The notes below the pieces were generated by a model. The model worked only from the letters and a program-made list of their open reading frames with translations. It was not told the DNA's origin and did not search any database. A stretch of 50,178 nt of DNA from Smithella sp. M82 (GTDB lineage: Bacteria; Desulfobacterota; Syntrophia; Syntrophales; Smithellaceae), in the NCBI GenBank assembly GCA_001683985.1, contig MAEO01000002.1, forward strand, positions 1 to 50,178, in the 5' to 3' direction. A program made the translations under genes and the position numbers. Below, piece after piece: positions 8,388 through 16,832 of this stretch; position 1 is the stretch's first letter; the number at the start of each line of letters is the position of its first letter.

Positions 8388-9038
8388 ATGAAAGTAAAAA
8401 CTCAGGAGCTTTTTAATTTTTATTCACATCTTGCCGGAATGATTGCCGCTGTTGTCGGCACTGTCTTTCTGGCAATAGTTGCCAGTCATTCGACTTCCGG
8501 TCTGGTGACTGCTCTTATTTATGGAATTTCCGTTGTTTTCCTTTTTTCAGCAAGTTCTCTGTACCATGCCTTCAAAAAGAAAGAAAATGAGCTGTCCTTC
8601 TGGAGAAGAATGGATCGTCTGGCAATATTTTTCATGATTGCGGGAACGTTTACTCCGGTATGTTATTTTTGCTTGGACGGCCCATACAAATGGTCAATGA
8701 TTGTTTTTCAGTGGAGTCTCGTAGGTGTCGGAGTGATTTCCCAGATTTTTTTCCCGAGGGCTCCCAGAAAATTATATGCGGTTATATATCTATTCATGGG
8801 TTGGTCAGGGGTTTTCACCATCAAACAGATGCTTGCCAATATGTCCGTCTCTCAAAGTGTTCTAATGCTTTCCGGTGCTGCCGCTTTTACAATAGGGGGT
8901 ATTATTTATGCCATCAAAAAACCAAAAATGGTTCCTGGTATTTTCAGTTTCCATGAACTCTTTCATATCATGGTTCTGATTGGCGGAATGCTCCATTATG
9001 CCATGATTTACGGAGTTTATTCTCAGCTTGGCGTATAA
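8388..9038 (+). CDS. hemolysin III / PAQR-family membrane protein
   Basis: A 216-residue protein with seven predicted membrane segments. Family motifs are SSLYHAF near residue 57 (ser/his region), RMDRLAIFFMIAGTFTP near 74-90, and FSFHELFHIMVLIGGMLHY near the end. The histidines match the metal site of the PAQR/hemolysin-III superfamily. The family is linked to membrane or lipid homeostasis; hemolysis is not implied. The start at 8388 has AAGGA nine bases upstream; an in-frame ATG at 8361 lacks this. The hydrolase gene follows after three bases, so the two are probably co-transcribed. Confidence 0.85.
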   Translation: MKVKTQELFNFYSHLAGMIAAVVGTVFLAIVASHSTSGLVTALIYGISVVFLFSASSLYHAFKKKENELSFWRRMDRLAIFFMIAGTFTPVCYFCLDGPYKWSMIVFQWSLVGVGVISQIFFPRAPRKLYAVIYLFMGWSGVFTIKQMLANMSVSQSVLMLSGAAAFTIGGIIYAIKKPKMVPGIFSFHELFHIMVLIGGMLHYAMIYGVYSQLGV

Positions 9039-9041
9039 ATA

Positions 9042-9941
9042 ATGAACACAATACTTAATTCCGCAAAAACCGGCAAAGCGATGGATATGCTTCTGGCAGC
9101 CGAGTATGAGTTATTTATAAGAGAGTATAAAGAGAATTATTCTGCGGGGGAGAGCAAACCTCAAGATATCGGGATGCCGTTTCTATTACGTTCTCCCGGA
9201 TCTGATATTGGAGTTCTCCTTATTCACGGGCTGATGGCCGCGCCGGAGGAAGTAAGAGAGTGGGCGCAATTTCTGCATAAAAAAGGTATGACAGTATATG
9301 TTCCAAGACTTTCGGGTCACGGAACATCATCCATGGATCTCTCAAAACGCAACTATCATGACTGGCTTAATTCGGTTGATCGCGGTCACGCTATTCTGAA
9401 AAAATGTTGCAAAAAAATTCTGATAGCCGGTTTTTCCACCGGAGCAGGTCTTGCTCTGCAATCAGTTATTATGAAACCCTATGACTTTAAAGCTGTGATT
9501 GCTGTCAGCGCGCCTCTCAAGTTTAAAAGATTTTCATCAAAATTTGCCGAAATTTTGAATTCATTTAACCGTCTCTGCAATTCGGTGGGCATGAATAATC
9601 TCGCCATGGAGTTTATAGAAAACGATGCGGATAATCCTCACATAAACTATCTTCTCTGCCCGGTCAGTGCCTTTGTACAGGTAAAGAAATTGATGAAAAA
9701 AGTCCGTAAGTCGCTTCCCGATATTGATATTCCGGTGCTGGTGATTCAGGCAAAAAATGATCCAAAAGTTGCGCCACAAAGCGGTCCTGCGATATTTAAT
9801 CTTCTGGGCACGGATAAAAAATGTTTTGCCTGGGTTGATTACAATATGCATGGAATTGTTCGCGGCAAGATCGCCGGCGATGTTTTTAAAGAAGTTGAAT
9901 CGTTTCTTACGACTTGCAGTCCGATTAATCCCGCCAAATAA
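9042..9941 (+). CDS. alpha/beta hydrolase (carboxylesterase / monoacylglycerol lipase-like)
   Basis: A 299-residue cytoplasmic hydrolase. The oxyanion region GVLLIHGLMAAPEE is near residue 57, LSGHGTSSMDL near 95, the nucleophile elbow GFSTG near 131, an acid in VIQAKNDPKV near 235 and a histidine in YNMHG near 270. This completes a Ser-Asp-His triad. The LIHGLM...APEE and GHG pattern fits bacterial carboxylesterase Est30/monoacylglycerol lipase types acting on acyl esters. The natural substrate is not shown. It begins four bases after the hemolysin-III stop without its own clear ribosome site, so coupled translation is likely. Confidence 0.85.
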   Translation: MNTILNSAKTGKAMDMLLAAEYELFIREYKENYSAGESKPQDIGMPFLLRSPGSDIGVLLIHGLMAAPEEVREWAQFLHKKGMTVYVPRLSGHGTSSMDLSKRNYHDWLNSVDRGHAILKKCCKKILIAGFSTGAGLALQSVIMKPYDFKAVIAVSAPLKFKRFSSKFAEILNSFNRLCNSVGMNNLAMEFIENDADNPHINYLLCPVSAFVQVKKLMKKVRKSLPDIDIPVLVIQAKNDPKVAPQSGPAIFNLLGTDKKCFAWVDYNMHGIVRGKIAGDVFKEVESFLTTCSPINPAK

Positions 9942-10097
9942 TATTTCCCCGTTGAATTGATAAAAAACCATTTTTGTCTTGAAATATGAAAAATATATTT
10001 TTAAAGGCATAAACACGATAACGTGCCGCTTTATATGAGAAAGTGGAATATCTACGGCCGGTATTTTTCCTGCAAAGCGTTATTGCGAAAATAAAGC

Positions 10098-10126
10098 TTG
10101 ACTATTGTCATCCATTGCCGTAGTGT
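10098..10126 (+). promoter_or_regulatory. candidate promoter of the cold-shock gene
   Basis: TTGACT (10098-10103) and TAGTGT (10121-10126) are 17 bases apart. Transcription would start near 10133, giving a leader of about 160 bases, the long 5' untranslated region known for cspA-type genes. Confidence 0.45.
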
Positions 10127-10202
10127 CACGCCAACTTCGGATATTAGAAAAAAAGTATGCGAAGGAAAGAGTTGAATTTAGACATTTTGAAGCACATAGG
10201 TT

Positions 10203-10237
10203 AGCCGCCAGGTACTTTGGAGTCTTGGTGGCTTTTT
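10203..10237 (+). promoter_or_regulatory. terminator-like hairpin in the cold-shock leader (possible attenuator)
   Basis: AGCCGCCAGG (10203-10212) pairs with CTTGGTGGCT (10224-10233), apart from wobble or mismatch at two places, and is followed by a run of six T. It lies 58 bases before the start codon of the cold-shock gene. It could be premature termination relieved by cold, or the terminator of an unseen upstream transcript. Confidence 0.5.
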
Positions 10238-10295
10238 TAGTTCTGTCATCGTGTTGATTCGACTTTTAAAAATATATGAAAGGAGGATAAGCATT

Positions 10296-10496
10296 ATGTC
10301 AGAAGGTAAAGTAAAGTGGTTCAACGAAAACAAGGGTTTCGGCTTCATCGAGAATGAAAAGGGCGGCGATGTATTTGTACATTTCAGTTCGATTCAGGGC
10401 GACGGCTTCAAGACGTTAAATGAAGGCCAGCGCGTAAGTTTTGATATTACCCAGGGCAAAAAAGGCCAGGAAGCAACAAACGTCAGAGCTATCTAG
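10296..10496 (+). CDS. CspA-family cold-shock protein
   Basis: A 66-residue single-domain nucleic-acid-binding protein. Residues 4-30 contain the RNP1 motif KGFGFI and the RNP2 motif VFVHF, with the aromatic set KWFN. The family melts RNA secondary structure as an RNA chaperone and often acts on its own mRNA. GGAGG eight bases upstream fixes the ATG at 10296; an in-frame ATG at 10251 would add 15 unrelated residues. It is monocistronic, between a long leader and its own terminator. Confidence 0.95.
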   Translation: MSEGKVKWFNENKGFGFIENEKGGDVFVHFSSIQGDGFKTLNEGQRVSFDITQGKKGQEATNVRAI

Positions 10497-10520
10497 TTTT
10501 CTCGACAACTAAAAACAATG

Positions 10521-10561
10521 AGCGCTCCGTGTTTGAGAAATCATGCCGGGGTGCTTTTTTA
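10521..10561 (+). terminator. Rho-independent terminator of the cold-shock gene
   Basis: AGCGCTCCG (10521-10529) pairs with CGGGGTGCT (10547-10555), allowing two weak pairs, and runs into a T tract. It begins 24 bases after the stop codon. Confidence 0.75.
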
Positions 10562-10695
10562 TGCATGTTCCTGCTCAGCTTAATAACTTTCAATTCCATT
10601 ATAGATTTCAAATGCTAATCGTGATATAAAATAAAAAAATAACATCAAATATTATTCTTAATAATTCAAATATATCTGCATGGATGAGGAACACA

Positions 10696-10983
10696 ATGAA
10701 ACAAGTAATTTTTGCATTGTGCGTATTTTTTGCTATGATAACTGTAGCTGATTCAGCGGAGATTTATAATTGTGTCGGCAAGGATGGAAGAATTTTCCTT
10801 ACAGATAATCCTCCGCAAGACGCGGAATGCAAAAATTCGTCGGGAGAAGATGTAAATGCTAGCCAACAACGGCAAACTGATGATGAAACTCAACAAACCA
10901 AGCAGAATGACAGAAGTGAAAGCCAGACAAGACAAGCTAAAAAAATAATTAAAACACCCCGACCGGCTTACTCTGGTGAGTAA
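10696..10983 (+). CDS. DUF4124-type small exported protein
   Basis: A 95-residue protein with a signal peptide (about 1-20, ending VADSAEIY). A short DUF4124-like core follows: IYNC, then KDGRIFLTDNPP, with two cysteines that could pair. The tail is very rich in Gln, Asn, Asp and Ser (about 55-85), low-complexity and probably disordered. DUF4124 proteins are periplasmic and their role is unknown. The start at 10696 has GAGGA upstream. An alternative ATG four codons earlier is less well placed. Confidence 0.75.
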   Translation: MKQVIFALCVFFAMITVADSAEIYNCVGKDGRIFLTDNPPQDAECKNSSGEDVNASQQRQTDDETQQTKQNDRSESQTRQAKKIIKTPRPAYSGE

Positions 10984-11130
10984 TTCGTAAAAATTTCCAA
11001 GCTGAAAGATTTTTAACTGTTTCTGGTTTTCTTAACTACTTAAATCTTAATTACTTTCTCTTCATCACATCGAACGTCCTTAGTACAAAAGATTGACCTG
11101 TAATTTATACTTCCATTCAAAAATCTTTAC

Positions 11131-11158
11131 TTGACGAAATTCAATTTGTGTATATAGA
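11131..11158 (+). promoter_or_regulatory. candidate promoter of the GGDEF-EAL gene
   Basis: TTGACG (11131-11136) and TATAGA (11153-11158) are separated by 16 bases. The gene begins at 11273. The rest of the 289-base gap shows no other structure. Confidence 0.4.
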
Positions 11159-11272
11159 TTCCAGCTATTATAGTTAATCCCTCGGTAATGTTCCAATACC
11201 GGTTAGCTATGGCGTTTCATGAAATTCATATTTTCTGAAGTTTGAAGGCAATTTGGTATAGAGGACATTACC

Positions 11273-11713
11273 ATGTTCAGTTTATTTCCCCAAAACGATC
11301 CGAATCAGACTTTGAGAATCAAACGCTTTTTCATTGCTTTCGGAGCATATTTGATATGGAGCACGATCTTCTTTCTCCTTTATTCGTTGAAACTGACAAT
11401 TGTACCGTTAAATGTTTTGGTTGCCTATGTTTCCGCAAGTTTTTTCGTAAATATCCTGCTGTATGTAGTATTCAGAACCGGTTTAAATAAGATAGCCAGA
11501 GATCCGAGTCTCACTCTTCTGCAGATGGTGATAGCCACATTCTGGATAATGGTGATTATGTATTACGCCCGTGAGGGCAGAAGCGCGTGTCTTCTGGTTT
11601 ATATGGTTGTGCTTGTATTCGGATTTTTCCGATTGAGAGTGGGACAATTCCTTTTGCTGTCGTTATATACATGGATTAATGGTTATTTTTCTTGTTTACA
11701 AGTTCCATCCTGA
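11273..11713 (+). pseudogene. membrane sensor part of a GGDEF-EAL protein, separated by a frameshift
   Basis: 146 residues with about four hydrophobic segments (roughly 20-40, 48-70, 85-100, 107-125) and no recognisable ligand domain. The ATG has GAGGAC upstream. The reading continues naturally into the next frame (VIFLVYKFHPESINM), so one base has been lost or gained near 11675-11695, beside a T-rich run. Together the two frames would make one protein of about 760 residues with a membrane input domain, PAS, GGDEF and EAL. A sequencing error is possible. Confidence 0.7.
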
Positions 11714-13550
11714 ATCTATCAATATGAGGGTGGACATACTGAACATTGTGGTTCTCGCAATTATACTGCCGTGGTTTGCCGTTATCGGTGGACACATAAG
11801 TAATCTCAGAAGCAGCATTTCCAATGCCCTTTCCACCATAGAACGCTTGACGAACAACATCAAGGACGTAATATTTGTCCTTGATATGAATTTCAATTAT
11901 ACTTATGTCAGCCCATCCATAAAAATTATGAGAGGATACGAACCGGAAGAAGTGATGAAACAGACGCTATACGATTCCTTTGCACCTTCCTCCCGTGATG
12001 CAGCTATGAGGGCGTTGTATGGCATTATGGCGCTGGAGGAATCGGGTAGTAGAGATTTGATAGAGCGCACGCTTCAGTTAGAAGTCGAGCGCAAAGACGG
12101 TACTACCGTATGGACGGAAACAAAGTTTTCTTTCGTCCGTGATAAAAATAGCCGAACTGTCGGCATACTTGGCGTCAGCCGGGATATCACCGAACGCAAG
12201 CACGCGGAAGAGCGGATTCAATATCTGGCCACACACGACATTCTGACGGGATTGCCCAACCGCATGATGTTCAGCCGACTTTTAAATCAGGCAATCGAAT
12301 CTGCAAGGCGTCATGAGCGGCAATTTGCTATCTTATTTGTTGATCTGGACAGATTCAAGATTATCAATGATACCATGGGGCACGATGCCGGCGACGAACT
12401 GCTAAAAGAAATGGCCAAACGTTTCAGGCAATCACTCAGGGCGGTTGATGTTGTGGGTCGTCCACAGGAAAAGAATGATATTGTCGGCCGTCTGGGAGGA
12501 GATGAATTTATTATTCTGATAGAAGAAGTAAGTAATTTAAATCAGGTTGCAACCCTAGCCCAAAGGGTACTTAGCGCCGCCATGAAACCGATGGTTATAC
12601 TGGGTGAAGAATGCCGCGTAACAGCCAGCATCGGTATCAGTGTATATCCCAGTGATGGGGATGATGAGCAAACCCTGATGAGGAATGCGGACATGGCCAT
12701 GTACTTTGCCAAAGAAGAAGGCAAAAATAACTTCCAGTTTTATTCCCAGAATACTCAATCGCAGGCATTTGAACGACTTTCTATTGAAACAAATTTGCGT
12801 AAGGCGCTGGAGCGCAACGAGCTGTATTTGGAATATCAGGCCAAGATGAATTTCAAAACCGGTGCAATCACCGGTGTGGAAGCCCTGCTGCGCTGGAAAA
12901 ACCCTATCCTTGGTTTAGTAACTCCTACGCAGTTTATTCCGGTAGCCGAAGAAACAGGAATGATCGTGCCCATTGGCAGGTGGGTAATAAAGACCGCCTG
13001 CGCTCAAAATATCGCCTGGCAACGCCAGGGTTTGCCACCTGTCCGTATGGCGGTAAATTTATCGCTTCGTCAACTCATGGACGATAAACTATTAGAAGAT
13101 ATTACCGCTGCATTGAATGATTCCGGTATGGCGCCGAATCTTTTGGAAATGGAAATTACTGAAAGTATGGTAATGTATAAGCCTGAGCGACTGATTGAGG
13201 CGCTGACTAAAATAAAGAACATGGGTGTGCGGCTTGCCCTTGATGATTTCGGCACGGGATATTCTTCTCTCGCTCATGTCAAACAATTTCCCATCGACAC
13301 ACTCAAGATTGACAGATCGTTCATTCGCAACCTTTCGCAAAATTCTGAAGATAAAGCGATTATTGAAGCGATAATTGCCATGGGCAAGACTCTAAGTCTT
13401 AATGTTGTTGCCGAAGGTGTGGAAACGATGGCTCAGGATGAATTCCTGCGGGAACATATTTGCGACGAGATGCAGGGTTATTATTTCAGCAAACCAGTCG
13501 CGCCTGATCAATTTGCCGATCTGTTGCGCAAAAACAGCGCAACTTCATAA
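11679..13550 (+). CDS. PAS-GGDEF-EAL c-di-GMP signalling protein (C-terminal part after frameshift)
   Basis: A 623-residue reading. A last membrane segment (about 20-40) is followed by a PAS domain (about 55-170, ending with the PAC sequence GVSRDITERKHAEERI), then GGDEF with RLGGDEF near 275 and EAL with VEALLRWKNP near 405. The EAL site is complete (VNLS, EITESM, DDFGTGYSSL, KIDRSFI, VAEGVET), so phosphodiesterase activity is expected. GGDEF is intact, so cyclase activity is possible. The usual RxxD inhibitory site is not visible before GGDEF; an insertion (GRPQEKND) replaces it. The true gene probably starts at 11273. Confidence 0.85.
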   Translation: MVIFLVYKFHPESINMRVDILNIVVLAIILPWFAVIGGHISNLRSSISNALSTIERLTNNIKDVIFVLDMNFNYTYVSPSIKIMRGYEPEEVMKQTLYDSFAPSSRDAAMRALYGIMALEESGSRDLIERTLQLEVERKDGTTVWTETKFSFVRDKNSRTVGILGVSRDITERKHAEERIQYLATHDILTGLPNRMMFSRLLNQAIESARRHERQFAILFVDLDRFKIINDTMGHDAGDELLKEMAKRFRQSLRAVDVVGRPQEKNDIVGRLGGDEFIILIEEVSNLNQVATLAQRVLSAAMKPMVILGEECRVTASIGISVYPSDGDDEQTLMRNADMAMYFAKEEGKNNFQFYSQNTQSQAFERLSIETNLRKALERNELYLEYQAKMNFKTGAITGVEALLRWKNPILGLVTPTQFIPVAEETGMIVPIGRWVIKTACAQNIAWQRQGLPPVRMAVNLSLRQLMDDKLLEDITAALNDSGMAPNLLEMEITESMVMYKPERLIEALTKIKNMGVRLALDDFGTGYSSLAHVKQFPIDTLKIDRSFIRNLSQNSEDKAIIEAIIAMGKTLSLNVVAEGVETMAQDEFLREHICDEMQGYYFSKPVAPDQFADLLRKNSATS

Positions 13551-13565
13551 AAAACAGGTTCTTCG

Positions 13566-13666
13566 ATTGTCATTCCGGCGCATCCGGCATACCCAGGCAT
13601 ACCCAGCCTGCCCGGCATGCGCCGGGGTTCCCTGCCGGGCAGGCTGCCGGGGTTCCCTGCCGGAGT
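13566..13666. repeat. GC-rich palindromic intergenic repeat
   Basis: Short GC-rich units recur: ATACCCAG twice in tandem, then GCATGCGCCGGGGTTCCCTG and a second CCGGGGTTCCCTGCCGG. Complementary runs (CTGCCCGG and CCGGGCAG) allow hairpins. A related GC-rich patch occurs at 25975-26030. Both sit between genes and resemble dispersed chromosomal repeats. Confidence 0.55.
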
Positions 13667-13943
13667 AAACAACCGGAATCCGATCTTAGTTGTGGCGTAA
13701 GAGACAATTTTCAATCCCGATATATAGAGGTGGGATGATTTGACTTGCAAAATTCGTTTCACTCTGTTTCTGAAATTTGTTTCTCATTTCCATTTTCAGG
13801 TAGGAGGGACAAATTTCACTCCGTTTGTTTTCACACTCGGCATAATTCAACCAACGAGTTCCAGCGTACTTCGTTCCTGAAAAGATTATTTTTTACCACA
13901 GACTTGAAAGAGAAACAAAATGTTTGTTTAAGGAGGGAATAAA

Positions 13944-14100
13944 ATGAGTAAATCAGAATTTGTAAAATGTGCAGATGATAATAACTTCAATACATTAGTT
14001 TTGGAGGAAGTGAAACCTGGTTTGGTTGATTTTTGGGCGCCGTGGTGCGGCCATTGCCGAACAATAGGGCCAGACGTTATATCGGCCGGATTAATATCAT
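13944..14100 (+). pseudogene. thioredoxin gene fragment
   Basis: The first 43 residues are thioredoxin-like with the active site WCGHC (FWAPWCGHCRTIGP, about 30-43). After GP the sequence switches to unrelated DNA and stops at 14129. A perfect-looking ribosome site (AAGGAGGG) precedes the ATG, so the fragment may still be translated. Without the rest of the fold it cannot be a working thioredoxin. It is joined directly to a HigB-like fragment in another frame. Confidence 0.7.
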
Positions 14101-14222
14101 TAAACAGACACGCAGCTTTAAAGAACTGATGCATCTGCCGGGACTTCACTGCCATGAGCTTAAAGGGGATCGAAAGAGGCAATATGCAATTAACCTCACG
14201 GGCTATTACAGGTTAATATTCA
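14060..14222 (+). pseudogene. RelE/HigB-type toxin fragment lacking its N-terminus
   Basis: The frame reads ARRYIGRINIIKQTRSFKEL, then HLPGLHCHELKGDRKRQYA and TGYYRLIF, which matches the C-terminal two thirds of HigB/RelE mRNA interferases. The N-terminus is replaced by the thioredoxin fragment. After YRLIF the frame drifts off, where an antitoxin gene fragment begins in another frame. Toxins of this type are normally paired with the HTH-ImmA/IrrE protein found next. Confidence 0.6.
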
Positions 14223-14229
14223 CCGTATC

Positions 14230-14895
14230 CCGGAGCTGCAGCGTTACAAACCCGCCTTTCGTTGCGCAAAAACAACTAGAGCTGAAAGGACACCCGAAGC
14301 AGTGGCCGCATGGCTGCGGATGGGCGAAAGAAGAGCGCAGAAAATAACTTGTTCTTCATACAACAAAGACCGGCTTCATGCTCTGCTTCCAAAGCTCCGT
14401 TCTTTTACACTTCAACAGCCGGAAACTTTTCAGCGGCAGCTCATATCTGCACTGGCGGACTGTGGTATCGCGCTTGTCATTTGCCCCCACTTTTCCAAAA
14501 CCATGACGCATGGCGCAACCTTTTGGTTGGGTCGGGGGAAAGCTGTCTTAATGCTGACCATCCGTGGAAAATGGGCCGACATATTCTGGTTCAGCCTCTT
14601 TCATGAGATTGGTCATATTCTGCTGCATAGTAAGCAAGGTGTCATTTTGGAAAATAATGAGAAAGATAATATCGAGAAAGAAGCCGACGATTTTGCTTCT
14701 AATACGCTGATACCCCGCGAGGCTTGCACACAGTTTTTGAAAAAAAGATCTTTCCGTAAACACGACATCGCCGATTTTGCAACCAAGATTGGCATTCATA
14801 CCGGTATTGTGGTGGGACGATTACAGCATGAAAGTTTAATACAGCCGCAATATGACAATGACTTGCGGGTAAGATATGAATGGAGTCATGGCTAA
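14230..14895 (+). pseudogene. HigA-like / ImmA-IrrE metallopeptidase, N-terminal HTH missing
   Basis: An open frame from 14230 reads PELQRYKPAFR, then PEAVAAWLRMGERRAQKI. This is the linker region seen in HTH plus ImmA/IrrE proteins. A zinc-peptidase domain follows with FHEIGHILLH (about 14595-14625) and the downstream EKEADDFASNTLIP. The peptidase part looks intact, but the N-terminal helix-turn-helix is gone. The best start for a shortened product is GTG 14302 (197 residues). In intact systems the protein represses and neutralises the RelE-type toxin. Confidence 0.65.
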
Positions 14896-14951
14896 AGGAT
14901 TTGAAGAACAAAGGGCGGTTTTTGAGAAATCGTTGAAACTGGAGGGAAAAA

Positions 14952-16205
14952 ATGACGGAACCCACGATAATTTGTCCCAACTGCAAAACTGAAATAAAAC
15001 TCACAGAATCATTGGCAGCTCCGCTTATCGAAGCAACCCGCAAAGAATTTGAAAAACGCCTGAGCCTGAAGGATGCCGATATTGCTAAGCGAGAATCAGC
15101 CATGCGTGAAAAAGAAGAAGCGCTTTCCAGGGCCAAAGAAGCAATTGATGAACAGGTTGCGGAAAAAGTAAAACTGGAACGTGCGCAAATTGTAACAGAA
15201 GAGGCCAAAAAAGCACGGCTTGCAGTAGCGACAGACCTTGAACAAAAATCAACTGAATTGGAAGATTTGAAAAATGCTTTAAATCAGCAAGGTGAAAAAC
15301 TTGTCGAAGCTCAAAAGGCGCAAGTCGAACTGATTCGAAAACAGCGTGAGTTGGATGATGCCAAACGTGAAATGGAACTAACCATTGAGAAACGAATCCA
15401 GGAAAAACTCGATACGACACGCGATCAAGCCCGGAAAGAAGCTGAAGAACAATTAAAACTCAAGGTAATGGAGAAGGAACAAACCATAACATCCATGCAG
15501 AAACAGATTGAGGAACTAAAACGCAAGGCGGAACAAGGTTCGCAACAACTGCAAGGCGAAGTACAAGAATTAGAACTGGAATCATTATTAAAGGCTAAAT
15601 TTCCTCATGACAACATCATACCCGTGCCCAAGGGTGAACATGGCGGCGATGTTCTGCAATGTGTTGTCGGTCCGCTGGGATTGGCTTGCGGGACAATTAT
15701 CTGGGAATCGAAACGCACCAAAAACTGGAGCGATGGCTGGCTGGCAAAGCTGCGGGAAGATCAGCGGACGGCGAAAGCCGAAATTGCCGTGATCGTCAGC
15801 CAAACTCTTCCCAAAGAAATAGAAACATTTGATCTGGTAGATGGCGTATGGGTAACGCATCCAAGAGCGGCGCTGCCGGTTGCCTTGTCACTGCGCCAAT
15901 CCTTGATTGAAATTGCAGCGGCGCGTCAGGCTTCCGAAGGTCAACAAACCAAGATGGAATTGGTTTATCAATACCTTACAGGCCCGCGTTTTCGCCAGCG
16001 TGTACAGGCCATTGTAGAGGCCTTCTCTTCGATGCAAGAAGATCTCGATAAAGAGAAAAAAGTCATCATGAAACAATGGGCCAAACGCGATGAGCAGATT
16101 GCACGGGTCATGCAGGCAACTGTTGGTATGTATGGTGATCTCCAGGGAATTGCCGGAAAGACACTTCAGGAGATTGAAGGATTGGAATTCAAAGCATTAG
16201 AATAA
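14952..16205 (+). CDS. DUF2130 domain protein with long coiled coil
   Basis: A 417-residue protein. A CPNC pair at residues 8-11 could be half of a zinc ribbon. A long Glu/Lys/Gln coiled coil spans about 30-210. The DUF2130 domain covers about 215-400 with HDNIIPVPKGEHGGDVLQ, IIWESKRTKNWSDGWLAKL and IAVIVSQTLP. The D..ExK pattern (GGDV...WESKR) resembles a PD-(D/E)xK nuclease core; that relation is an inference. The function of the family is unknown. GGAGG supports the ATG. It stands intact within a stretch of decayed defence-type genes. Confidence 0.8.
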   Translation: MTEPTIICPNCKTEIKLTESLAAPLIEATRKEFEKRLSLKDADIAKRESAMREKEEALSRAKEAIDEQVAEKVKLERAQIVTEEAKKARLAVATDLEQKSTELEDLKNALNQQGEKLVEAQKAQVELIRKQRELDDAKREMELTIEKRIQEKLDTTRDQARKEAEEQLKLKVMEKEQTITSMQKQIEELKRKAEQGSQQLQGEVQELELESLLKAKFPHDNIIPVPKGEHGGDVLQCVVGPLGLACGTIIWESKRTKNWSDGWLAKLREDQRTAKAEIAVIVSQTLPKEIETFDLVDGVWVTHPRAALPVALSLRQSLIEIAAARQASEGQQTKMELVYQYLTGPRFRQRVQAIVEAFSSMQEDLDKEKKVIMKQWAKRDEQIARVMQATVGMYGDLQGIAGKTLQEIEGLEFKALE

Positions 16206-16228
16206 CTAAGCGGGGAGAAAAAAGCTTA

Positions 16229-16498
16229 ATGAAAAAAGAGAAACAAACATTTCCACGTGGCGCTGAGTGGCGCCAATGGGATTTTCATGTTCACACACCT
16301 GCTTCCTTCCAATGGAAGGGCAAACGTTTTTCGCAAATGTCTGAACCTGAAACGACAGCGTGCGTTGATTCGATGATTAAGGCATTGAATGAATCTGCAC
16401 CAATTGCTTTTGTTCTAATGGACTACTGGACATTTGATGGCTGGTTTATTCTAAAGAAGCGACTCGGTGAAGTTGGTGCACCTAAATGGATCAATTGA
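16229..16498 (+). pseudogene. N-terminal fragment of a TrlF-family PHP/ATPase protein
   Basis: 89 residues beginning RGAEWRQWDFHVHTPASF, the PHP metal-binding motif (HVHTPAS) that opens TrlF-family AAA-like ATPases of about 900 residues. The sequence stops at TGA 16496-16498 shortly after GAPKWIN, so nearly all of the protein is missing. It lies 23 bases after the DUF2130 gene. TrlF proteins occur in defence contexts; this copy cannot be active. Confidence 0.65.
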
Positions 16499-16832
16499 AA
16501 GCCCAATTATAAATGTTCCCCACAGCGAAATTTTACCTAATATGAGTCTAGCTTTCCCTGCCTCAAAATGGGAGATCGTAAAATAGATAGTCAATTTGCT
16601 GTTCCGTCTTCATTTTTGCAGACCATGCTATTTCATGGCTGCTCCCGTTGAAAGGCGCTGTGCCGGCGGGTGAAGCGGCATGATATGAACAAATTAGGCA
16701 TTAAGCCGCCATTTATTTTATCAACAATAGTTCCGGATGCATCGGGCTTGCTTTTTGATTCAATATGAGTTGCCTCTTGACCGGAAAGTGTAATTGTGTA
16801 ATTTGTATTCACTTTTTTGATACGGGTGATTT
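16499..16832. other. gap without a recognised gene
   Basis: 334 bases between the TrlF fragment and the Ste24 gene. A minus-strand reading of about 60 codons (from near 16810 to 16637, containing SGTIVDKINGGLMPN) could be a gene scrap but matches nothing I know. A promoter for the protease gene is expected at the right end; none stands out. Confidence 0.4.

Noticed and set aside
13566-13666. GC-rich repeated units considered as a CRISPR array
   Set aside because: Units are irregular, adjacent and palindromic, without spacers of constant length and without cas genes.
13745-13942. 65-codon reading before the thioredoxin fragment
   Set aside because: No likeness to known proteins and no good start; it ends at the ribosome site of the thioredoxin fragment.
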